This document shows, piece after piece, positions 1 to 5,050 of a stretch of 5,349 nt of DNA; position 1 is the stretch's first letter, and every line of letters starts with the position of its first letter. The translations under genes were made by a program, and so were the position numbers. Origin of the DNA: Candidatus Stahliibacteriota bacterium (lineage in GTDB: Bacteria > Hydrothermota > UBA3073); assembly GCA_030627085.1 (NCBI GenBank), contig DAOUSS010000118.1, positions 1-5,349 on the forward strand. The letters are read 5' to 3'. The notes beneath the pieces were generated by a model. The model made no database searches. It was not told the DNA's origin and saw only the letters and a program-made list of their open reading frames with translations.

Positions 1-23
1 ACATACATTTTTATCTTTGTCAA
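1..23 (-). promoter_or_regulatory. Partial promoter (-35 box) for a gene beyond the left edge
   Basis: Read on the minus strand, a perfect TTGACA lies at 23..18, preceded by a T-rich run. It is followed by exactly 17 bases up to the window edge. The last three bases of that spacer are TGT, which fits the TGn of an extended -10. The -10 hexamer itself would lie just outside the window. The layout matches the secA promoter at 3549..3577, so I infer a promoter for the next minus-strand gene. Without the -10 it stays unproven. Confidence 0.4.
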
Positions 24-45
24 GAAAAAAGTTAACCACGAATTA

Positions 46-92
46 CATTCACCCTGCACCTATGCATAGGTACGGGGCAGGTCAACCGAATG
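46..92. repeat. Palindromic hairpin element downstream of secA
   Basis: The core is a perfect 14-bp palindrome, ACCTATGCATAGGT (58..71). It is flanked by CCTGC (53..57) pairing with GCAGG (77..81), and further out by CATTC (46..50) pairing with GAATG (88..92). The arms are interrupted by unequal bulges, so this is an imperfect nested palindrome. There is no clean T run beside it, so a Rho-independent terminator is not supported. It resembles short interspersed palindromic repeats found between genes in many bacteria. Whether it has copies elsewhere in this genome is unknown. Confidence 0.5.
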
Positions 93-152
93 CACACAAA
101 TAACATAAAAACATCTCAAAAATAAAAGAAATTCGCGCAATTTGTTAACCTG

Positions 153-182
153 CCCTGTTAGATATGGAGTTATCTAACGGGG
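153..182. repeat. 12-bp stem-loop about 65 bp past the secA stop
   Basis: CCCTGTTAGATA (153..164) faces TATCTAACGGGG (171..182) across a 6-base loop. Eleven of the 12 pairs are Watson-Crick. The twelfth is G-U in a plus-strand transcript but A-C in the secA-sense transcript. In the secA direction the stem is followed by a mixed sequence rather than a T run, so it is not a standard intrinsic terminator. It could still protect or end the secA mRNA 3' end, or be a member of an interspersed palindrome family. Confidence 0.5.
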
Positions 183-245
183 TAAATGATATTCGTGTTT
201 TATAATTTCTTATGCAATCAAGAATAAGTTAGCGGAAAATGGAGA

Positions 246-3200
246 CTATGTTCCATATTTTGGCCAGCAACAATTTTTGTATTTTCTCCCGGACCCGCAA
301 GGACAGGGATCATTTCTTCCTACCTTCTTGCCTTCTCTCTTGAATGTCTTTGGCTTCTGCGGAGTTTTTTTATTTTGAGATGTATTCGAAGCCGCCTGCG
401 CTGTTGCAGCAACGCCAGGTTTATATGCTGTAGTACGTTCTGCCTCCTCTCTTTTTACAAGCCTCAATCCATATAGATACCTCACTGTATCTCTATCTAT
501 ACCGTCGAGAACCTCCTCGAATAACTCAAAAGATTCTCTCTTATACTCTATCAGTGGATCCCTTTGTGCATATCCTCGCAGCGATACACCCTCTTTCAAA
601 GCATCGAGTTCATACAGGTGTTCTCTCCATCTTCTATCAATCACCTGTAGCATTATCTGCCGCTCGAGGTCTCTCATCTGCTCTCCACCTATCTCCTCTT
701 CCCTTCTCTTATATAATTCAAATACAATCCCTTGCATCCTTTCCCGCAACTCCTCCGGTGTAATTCCATCCCCTGGTATCTGTATATCCAGAAGGAATAG
801 ATCTCTTATTTCTTCCCTTAAGGCTCCAAGGCCCTCTGTGTCAACATGGGAGTCAGTGATGTGTGAATCAATAATATCAAAAAGCACCCTTTCAATCGTC
901 TCCTCTATTCTCGGCTTTATATCTTTTCCGGCAAGAATCTCCTGTCTCATAGAGTATATTACCTCCCTCTGCCGATTCATGACATCGTCATACTCAAGAA
1001 GTCTCTTTCTTATATCGAAGTTTATTCTCTCTATTCTCTTCTGTGCCCCTTCAATAGCCCGTGTAATAAGATTGTGCTGTATCGGTTCACCCTCTTTTGC
1101 ACCAAACCTTTCCATTACTCCGGTAATTCTGTCAGAGCCAAACAGTCTCATAAGGTCGTCCTCTAAAGAGAGGTAAAACCTTGAGGAACCGGGGTCACCC
1201 TGTCTTGCACTTCTTCCCCGTAACTGATTATCTATCCTTCTCGCTTCGTGTCTCTCTGTAGCTATTATATGAAGTCCACAGGGCGGATTTGTGAGACATT
1301 CTGTTTTTTTCTTGCCGTTTTCACAGCTTGCACAATTTCCGTCACTCTCACACTTTATACAGCACTTCTTGCATTTAACAACACCTGGTCCCAGTTTTAT
1401 GTCAGTCCCTCTACCAGCCATATTTGTTGATATAGTTACCCTCCCCTTCTCGCCTGCATGTGCGACTATTTCCGCTTCTCTTTGGTGCTGTTTTGCATTA
1501 AGAACTTGATGTGCAATTCCTTTCATCTGAAGCATTCTTGAGAGCTTCTCCGATACATCAACCGATACAGTACCAACAAGCATAGGTTTGCCCTCTTTAT
1601 GAAGATCTACTATTTCATCTATAACCGCATTATACTTCTCCCTCTTCGTCTTGTATATTATATCAGGATAATCTACTCTCCTTACGGGTTTATTTGTTGG
1701 TATGGTCACAACATCAAGCTTATAAATATCATAAAACTCATGTGCCTCTGTAGCAGCGGTCCCCGTCATACCTGCAAGTTTATCATACATCCTGAAGTAA
1801 TTCTGAATTGTAATGGTGGCGAGAGTTTGAGTCTCTGCCTCAACTCTTGCTCCTTCCTTTGCTTCAATTGCCTGATGAAGGCCATCGGAATATCTCCTGC
1901 CTGGCATAAGTCTTCCGGTGAACTCATCGACTATTATCACCCTTCCGTTCTGAACTACATACTCTACATCCTTTTCAAAGAGTGAATAAGCCCGTAGAAG
2001 CTGGTTTATTGCGTGAACTCTCTGGGACTTCTCTGCATACTCTCTCTGAATCTTTTCTTTCTCTACCATCTTTTCTCTCGCAGAAAGTTTCTCGTTTCTT
2101 TCGATACCAACAAGTTCCTGTGAAAGATCGGGAAGGGTAAAGAAATCCTTATCCTCAGGTGCAATTATATTTCTACCCTCTTCTGATACATTGACCGTGT
2201 GCGCCCTCTCATCTATAGAATAATAAAGTATCTCGTCAATCTCGTGTAGTTTCTTATCTCTCATATACTCTGCCTCTGTTTGCTCTAGAAGTCTCTTTAT
2301 TCTGGGTTCATCCTCTATCAGTTTGCGGAGCTGACGGTGTTTTGGTGCTCCCCTCTCCGCAGCAAGCAACTTTATACCTGCTTCTCTTTCTTTTCCCTCT
2401 TCAAGGAGTTTTCTTGCATCCGCGACAAGTGTGTTGATGAGTGCTGTCTGCCTCTGAACTATTTTTCTTACCCTCGGATTGAGTAATTCATACTCTTTGT
2501 TTACGGAATGTTCAACAGGACCTGATATTATAAGTGGTGTTCTTGCCTCGTCAATTAACCCAGAGTCAACCTCATCAACTATTGCATAATGGTGTCCACA
2601 CTGAACTATATCTTCACTCCTCCACGCCATATTATCACGGAGATAATCAAAACCAAACTCATTGTTCGTTCCATATGTTATATCCTTACTGTATTCTTCC
2701 TTTCTCTCTTCAGGTGTCATTCCTGTTTGGATACAACCACAGGTGACCCCAAGAAACTCATAAATACCTCCCATCCATTCTGTATCCCTTTTGGCAAGGT
2801 AGTCATTCACGGTAACAAGATGTACCCCCTTGCCTGAAAGAGAATTAAGATAGAGAGGCATCGTAGCCACAAGTGTCTTTCCTTCTCCCGTTGCCATCTC
2901 TGCTATCTTGCCTTCGTGCAGAACAACTGCACCCATAAGCTGCACATCAAATGGTACCATATCCCAGGTATATTCATGTCCCGTGACCATCCACTTCTTA
3001 CCAAGAAGTCTCCTGCATGCCTCTTTGACAACGGCATAGACATCCGGTAACAATTCGTCGAGAGCCTCCTGTTCCTCTTTCTTCAGGTTTTCATTAAGGT
3101 CATCTATCTCTATAGCGAGTCTCTCCCTCGTCTCCATATCCCCTTCATCTCTCTTTTTTTCAAGTTCTTCTATCTTCTCTTCCATCGGTCGCAGCCTTTC

Positions 3201-3362
3201 TCTTACTTGAGACTTGAATTCCCCTGTCTTGTTTTTTAACTCTTCATCCGTGAGCGAATGTAATTTCTCATAGCATCGATTTATCTCTTCCACAATCGGT
3301 TTAAGTCTCGCAAGCTCTCTGTCATTGGCGGTTCCAAATATTTTTGTTAATAACTTTTGCAT
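246..3362 (-). CDS. secA: Protein translocase subunit SecA, ATP-driven motor
   Basis: SecA is the cytoplasmic and membrane-associated ATPase that pushes unfolded preproteins through SecYEG. The 1038-aa protein, longer than the roughly 840-900 aa of common SecAs, shows the full domain set. NBD1 has Walker A (GEGKT 159-163) and the DEVD box (263-266). Preprotein-binding and insert regions cover about 285-465. VDEFTGR lies at 478-484. NBD2 has TGTA (533-536), NMAGRGTD (647-654) and the motif VI arginines R717 and R720 in RGRSARQGD. A helical scaffold and wing follow to about 965. A linker leads to a C-terminal SEC-C zinc motif (C1020, C1022, C1031, C1032). Oddities are an eight-cysteine insert at 664-695, a roughly 100-residue insert after DEVD, and an extra charged segment at about 51-100. 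The ATG at 3362 is chosen because GGGAGGTG lies 9 nt upstream and the protein then begins like other SecAs. An in-frame ATG at 3461 would add 33 residues encoded by a repeat. Confidence 0.98.
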   Translation of the reverse strand: MQKLLTKIFGTANDRELARLKPIVEEINRCYEKLHSLTDEELKNKTGEFKSQVRERLRPMEEKIEELEKKRDEGDMETRERLAIEIDDLNENLKKEEQEALDELLPDVYAVVKEACRRLLGKKWMVTGHEYTWDMVPFDVQLMGAVVLHEGKIAEMATGEGKTLVATMPLYLNSLSGKGVHLVTVNDYLAKRDTEWMGGIYEFLGVTCGCIQTGMTPEERKEEYSKDITYGTNNEFGFDYLRDNMAWRSEDIVQCGHHYAIVDEVDSGLIDEARTPLIISGPVEHSVNKEYELLNPRVRKIVQRQTALINTLVADARKLLEEGKEREAGIKLLAAERGAPKHRQLRKLIEDEPRIKRLLEQTEAEYMRDKKLHEIDEILYYSIDERAHTVNVSEEGRNIIAPEDKDFFTLPDLSQELVGIERNEKLSAREKMVEKEKIQREYAEKSQRVHAINQLLRAYSLFEKDVEYVVQNGRVIIVDEFTGRLMPGRRYSDGLHQAIEAKEGARVEAETQTLATITIQNYFRMYDKLAGMTGTAATEAHEFYDIYKLDVVTIPTNKPVRRVDYPDIIYKTKREKYNAVIDEIVDLHKEGKPMLVGTVSVDVSEKLSRMLQMKGIAHQVLNAKQHQREAEIVAHAGEKGRVTISTNMAGRGTDIKLGPGVVKCKKCCIKCESDGNCASCENGKKKTECLTNPPCGLHIIATERHEARRIDNQLRGRSARQGDPGSSRFYLSLEDDLMRLFGSDRITGVMERFGAKEGEPIQHNLITRAIEGAQKRIERINFDIRKRLLEYDDVMNRQREVIYSMRQEILAGKDIKPRIEETIERVLFDIIDSHITDSHVDTEGLGALREEIRDLFLLDIQIPGDGITPEELRERMQGIVFELYKRREEEIGGEQMRDLERQIMLQVIDRRWREHLYELDALKEGVSLRGYAQRDPLIEYKRESFELFEEVLDGIDRDTVRYLYGLRLVKREEAERTTAYKPGVAATAQAASNTSQNKKTPQKPKTFKREGKKVGRNDPCPCGSGRKYKNCCWPKYGT
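1278..1373 (-). other. Cysteine-rich, zinc-finger-like insert within SecA NBD2
   Basis: This segment encodes SecA residues 664-695, between motif V (GRGTDIKLG) and the conserved HII.TERHEARRID block. Common SecAs have only a handful of residues here. It contains eight cysteines (664, 667, 668, 671, 677, 680, 689, 695) spaced C-x2-CC-x2-C-x5-C-x2-C-x8-C-x5-C. The paired CxxC motifs suggest one or two bound zinc ions or an Fe-S site, separate from the C-terminal SEC-C motif. Metal binding is inferred from spacing only. Confidence 0.75.
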
Positions 3363-3371
3363 AATTAAAAG

Positions 3372-3379
3372 CACCTCCC
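3372..3379 (-). promoter_or_regulatory. Shine-Dalgarno site that sets the secA start
   Basis: The minus strand reads GGGAGGTG, with 9 nt between it and the ATG at 3362. This strong ribosome-binding site decides the start in favour of the protein beginning MQKLLTKIFG over the longer in-frame reading from 3461. The bases ACCT just 5' of the site can pair with its AGGT as a minimal 4-bp hairpin, which is too weak on its own to imply control. Confidence 0.85.
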
Positions 3380-3405
3380 AGGTATTAGTCCCGATGGAAT
3401 AGCTT

Positions 3406-3434
3406 CCCCGTTGAATAGCTTCGCTTCCACGGGG
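3406..3434. repeat. Strong inner hairpin of the secA leader
   Basis: CCCCGTTGAA (3406..3415) and TTCCACGGGG (3425..3434) form a 10-bp stem with one mismatch around a 9-base loop. In the secA transcript it ends 26 nt before the Shine-Dalgarno site. No T run follows, so it is not a classic terminator. Confidence 0.65.
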
Positions 3435-3477
3435 CATGCCGCATTCCACGGGATAAATCATTGGTTTACCCTGCTTG

Positions 3478-3500
3478 CCCTGTAGCGTTAGTATACAGGG
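3478..3500. repeat. 7-bp hairpin in the secA leader
   Basis: CCCTGTA (3478..3484) and TACAGGG (3494..3500) are perfectly complementary around a 9-base loop. The hairpin lies inside the larger palindromic element and about 40 nt into the predicted secA transcript. Confidence 0.55.
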
Positions 3501-3548
3501 TGAAATGCGAACTTGTGAGCTATTTCATCGGGGTCATTCGTCGTTTAT

Positions 3549-3577
3549 ATTATATCATAAATTTCTGCATTTGTCAA
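3549..3577 (-). promoter_or_regulatory. secA promoter, consensus sigma-70 type with extended -10
   Basis: On the minus strand a perfect TTGACA (3577..3572) is followed by a 17-nt spacer and a perfect TATAAT (3554..3549). The hexamer is preceded by TGA, the TGn of an extended -10. Transcription should start near 3542, giving a leader of about 180 nt before the secA ATG. Full consensus in both boxes predicts strong constitutive transcription by the housekeeping sigma factor, so control may act on the long structured leader instead. Confidence 0.85.
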
Positions 3578-3663
3578 GTCAAAAGAGAAAGGTGTTGAAA
3601 GACACAAGTGCCATAAAATCAGCTTTTGCAGCAACCTCAGATGTCAGTTATAAGACAAAAAAC

Positions 3664-3692
3664 TTGCATTCTATCATTTTTTATGTTATAAT
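3664..3692 (+). promoter_or_regulatory. Promoter for the formyltransferase-like gene
   Basis: TTGCAT (3664..3669, four of six matches to the -35 consensus) is separated by 17 nt from a perfect TATAAT (3687..3692), preceded by TGT as an extended -10. The predicted start near 3699 gives a leader of about 280 nt before the ATG at 3979. It diverges from the secA promoter, with 86 bp between the two -35 boxes. Confidence 0.7.
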
Positions 3693-3735
3693 AAAAACAG
3701 GCAAACATTACACACAGGGAAGAAACTTTAAAGAT

Positions 3736-3768
3736 AAATTAACAGGGAACATAAGAGAACATAAGAGA
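3736..3768 (+). repeat. 33-bp imperfect direct repeat, copy A
   Basis: Aligned without gaps to 3905..3937, 26 of 33 positions match. Conserved blocks are AAATT-ACAGGGA at the left and GAA-ATAAGAGA at the right, with identical spacing. The copy overlaps the left arm of the 3741..3864 palindrome. Confidence 0.5.
3747..3766 (+). repeat. Tandem duplication of a 10-mer
   Basis: GAACATAAGA occurs twice back to back (3747..3756 and 3757..3766), perfectly. A related GAATATAAGA recurs at 3926..3935. Confidence 0.7.
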
Positions 3769-3783
3769 GAAATAGACAAAGAA

Positions 3784-3804
3784 ACCTGTCTACCGACAGG
3801 TAGA
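3784..3804. repeat. Overlapping, mutually exclusive hairpins
   Basis: ACCTGTC-TACC-GACAGGT (3784..3801) makes a perfect 7-bp stem with a 4-base loop. Shifted by a few bases, TCTACC-GACA-GGTAGA (3789..3804) makes a perfect 6-bp stem. The loop of each is part of the stem of the other, so only one can form at a time. From memory, similar CCTG-CTACCG-CAGG units are common interspersed repeats in candidate-phylum genomes. Confidence 0.6.
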
Positions 3805-3904
3805 TAAAGAATTCTCTTTCAATGGATTCACTTCGTTCACCACAGGTCTCTTTAGTTCCCTGTTGAAAAAAGAATAACAACAACGGATTAACTCCAGACT
3901 AAAG

Positions 3905-3937
3905 AAATTGACAGGGATTGGAAAAGAATATAAGAGA
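3905..3937 (+). repeat. 33-bp imperfect direct repeat, copy B
   Basis: Second copy of the repeat at 3736..3768, with 26 of 33 matches and no gaps. It contains TTGACA (3908..3913) and TATAAG (3929..3934), but their spacing is only 15 nt, so it is at best a weak promoter. Confidence 0.45.
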
Positions 3938-3961
3938 AATAAAGTTTAGTGTCAAATGTTT

Positions 3962-3967
3962 TATAAT
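3962..3967 (+). promoter_or_regulatory. Candidate start-proximal -10 box
   Basis: A perfect TATAAT ends 11 nt before the ATG at 3979. If used, transcription would begin about 3-5 nt before the start codon and give an almost leaderless mRNA. This would fit the lack of any Shine-Dalgarno sequence before this ATG. No good -35 box lies at the right distance, so the box may be chance in an A+T-rich stretch. Confidence 0.35.
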
Positions 3968-3978
3968 CACCTGAAAAT

Positions 3979-5031
3979 ATGAATATATCTGCTATATCTA
4001 AGTCACGCACAGAAAAAATAATAAAGACCGCTCTCATGATATGGAGACACAATACCCCGAGGGAACTAAAAAGAAGATTACAAGATGTATGGAAAGACGA
4101 GTTTCTGCCACTTTATGAGTTTGATGATGAACCTTTAACCAGCGCTGTCTTCGGCTCCGGAAGCTTCTCTACAGGAAGATACGAAATATACATTGCAAAA
4201 GAGCTTGAAAAGGAACTGGGATGGTCACCAGTGAGATATACACTCATCGTCACGAATAGTACAAAAAGCAGGGCAGGTGAGGTTGCAGATGAATTTGGAC
4301 TTCCTCTCGCAGAATTGGATTTCTCTTCATGGTACAGAGAAAATTACGATCCTACATCAAAAAATCCTATAAGGGAGACAAGCCTTTTTATATCAGGAAA
4401 ATCAATAGGTCAAAAATTCAATATAAGAACAGAGTTTGACAAGGCATTACGAGATAGAATAGAAAAATCTACTGAACTGCCCGATCTGATATCCCTAAGG
4501 GGATATAATTTCCCTGTGATGTATACCTTCCTTAAAGAAGAAAAAAGGCTTATAGACGATACACACCCTGCGGATCTAAGCTTAACCAATAAAGATGGAG
4601 TACCACTCTGCCCGGGATGGCAGGAAAAGGCGGTGAAAAAGATGAGGGATTGCGGATGTAGGTTGTTCAGAAGCAGTCTAATAGAAGTAAAACCCTTTTT
4701 CTCGGTCTCGGATGTTACCTCAATTGATGTAGGAAATATATATGCCCTCTCTCCTGGTATGAGGCCTCCGTCTTCTTGGAGTACAAAGAAAATACAAGAG
4801 AATATGAAACGCACTGAAGATTATTTTCTCTGTGCTCTCAAGGCAACAGGATTATTTCCCTATCTGTGGGGTATCTCGAAAAAACAACAGAAAGTAGAAT
4901 ACATTACAAAAGAAGGGAGAATTATAACGAAAAGTCAGCATGCTATTGTTGTCGGCAAGAAAATAAGATGTGGAAAGAACGCATTTGGAAGGAATATAGG
5001 GGATATTACCCTGTGTCTTTTAGACTTATAG
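3979..5031 (+). CDS. Formyltransferase-fold (PurN/GART-like) protein, divergent
   Basis: The order of motifs in this 350-aa soluble protein follows the 10-formyl-tetrahydrofolate-dependent formyltransferase fold. There is a Gly/Ser loop FGSGSF (58-63), IVTN followed by AGEVADEFGLPL (90-93, 99-110), PDLISLRG (168-175), DDTHPADLS (193-201) and SIDVGNI (248-254). In PurN the catalytic Asn-x-His and Asp correspond to D194-T-H196 and D250 here, so His and Asp are kept and Asn is replaced by Asp. An N-terminal helical stretch (1-50) and a basic tail (about 300-350) are unassigned. The substrate is unknown, and purine synthesis is not implied. The ATG at 3979 lacks a Shine-Dalgarno site; M20 (4036) is an alternative without one either. 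About 20 of 23 Arg codons are AGA/AGG. The gene diverges from secA and converges on the PBP gene. The fold is inferred by eye; coding status is much surer. Confidence 0.65.
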   Translation: MNISAISKSRTEKIIKTALMIWRHNTPRELKRRLQDVWKDEFLPLYEFDDEPLTSAVFGSGSFSTGRYEIYIAKELEKELGWSPVRYTLIVTNSTKSRAGEVADEFGLPLAELDFSSWYRENYDPTSKNPIRETSLFISGKSIGQKFNIRTEFDKALRDRIEKSTELPDLISLRGYNFPVMYTFLKEEKRLIDDTHPADLSLTNKDGVPLCPGWQEKAVKKMRDCGCRLFRSSLIEVKPFFSVSDVTSIDVGNIYALSPGMRPPSSWSTKKIQENMKRTEDYFLCALKATGLFPYLWGISKKQQKVEYITKEGRIITKSQHAIVVGKKIRCGKNAFGRNIGDITLCLLDL

Positions 5032-5038
5032 CTCTTTT

Positions 5039-5050
5039 CGTTAGCTAACG
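5039..5050. terminator. Palindrome between convergent genes, possible shared terminator
   Basis: CGTTAGCTAACG is a perfect 12-bp palindrome covering the stop codon of the minus-strand PBP gene and starting 8 bp after the plus-gene stop. As RNA it forms at most a 4-bp stem with a 4-base loop and has no adjoining T run on either side, so termination is speculative. Confidence 0.25.

Larger units (their letters stand above)
3390..3532. repeat. 143-bp nested palindromic element in the secA leader
   Basis: The outer arms are CCCGATGGAATAGCT on the plus strand (3390..3404) and CCCGATGAAATAGCT on the minus strand (3532..3518), a 15-bp inverted repeat with one mismatch. Inside lie a 10-bp hairpin with one mismatch (3406..3415 with 3425..3434) that carries a third copy of the TGAATAGCTTC word, an 8-bp palindrome GGCATGCC (3433..3440), a second TTCCACGGG at 3444..3452, and the hairpin at 3478..3500. 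ATTCCACGGG (3443..3452) can alternatively pair with CCCGATGGAAT (3390..3400) with one bulged base. The element fills most of the leader between the secA promoter and its ribosome-binding site, so the mRNA should fold strongly. It looks like a captured short palindromic repeat; a regulatory role is possible. Confidence 0.7.
3741..3864. repeat. 124-bp palindromic element in the plus-strand leader
   Basis: The ends are an 18-bp inverted repeat with 16 matches (3741..3758 against 3847..3864). Its outermost 10 bp, AACAGGGAAC/GTTCCCTGTT, are perfect. Inside are a tandem 10-mer (3747..3766), the overlapping hairpins at 3784..3804, the palindrome AGAATTCT (3808..3815) and TTCACttcgTTCAC. I see no clear target-site duplication and no coding capacity, so a non-autonomous mobile element is only a possibility. 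Lying inside the predicted leader of the downstream gene, it could also act as a regulatory RNA structure. Confidence 0.55.
3363..3978. other. 616-bp divergent intergenic region
   Basis: No credible protein or stable RNA gene lies here. From left to right it holds the secA ribosome-binding site and leader palindrome, the secA promoter, an 86-bp stretch between the two -35 boxes (3578..3663), the plus-strand promoter, the second palindromic element and a candidate second -10. In 3578..3663 I see only a weak GTGT/ACAC inverted repeat (3592..3605) and no convincing operator. The 3865..3961 part is A-rich and carries the second copy of the 33-bp direct repeat. An open frame at 3475..3807 has repeat-derived, unnatural sequence and is not called. 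Confidence 0.7.

Noticed and set aside
119..143. AAATT-GCGCG-AATTT stem followed by a T-rich tract on the minus strand as a secA terminator
   Set aside because: The stem is five A-T pairs only, too weak for a Rho-independent terminator, although the T-rich tract is suggestive.
201..206. TATAAT on the plus strand facing the secA 3' end
   Set aside because: No -35 box at the right distance and no TGn extension; it would only drive antisense transcription into secA.
554..2837. Several 60-128-codon plus-strand frames inside secA
   Set aside because: They lie antisense to a well-conserved gene, have low-complexity or unnatural composition, and lack ribosome-binding sites.
3363..3461. N-terminal extension of SecA from an upstream in-frame ATG (1071 aa in total)
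   Set aside because: The extra 33 residues are read from the leader palindrome and do not look like SecA; the ATG at 3362 has a strong Shine-Dalgarno and gives a normal SecA N terminus.
3475..3807. 110-codon open frame on the plus strand
   Set aside because: It overlaps the secA promoter, the plus-strand promoter and hairpin repeats, has no ribosome-binding site, and its C-terminal residues are simply a translated palindromic repeat.
3741..3864. Insertion sequence or CRISPR array
   Set aside because: No transposase reading frame, no clear target-site duplication, and no regularly spaced direct repeats with unique spacers.
4410..4814. 134-codon minus-strand frame inside the formyltransferase-like gene
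   Set aside because: It is the antisense shadow of a frame whose protein has recognisable motifs; no ribosome-binding site or family resemblance was seen.
4866..5048. 60-codon plus-strand frame overlapping the 3' end of the formyltransferase-like gene
   Set aside because: It is an out-of-frame shadow with no upstream start signals.
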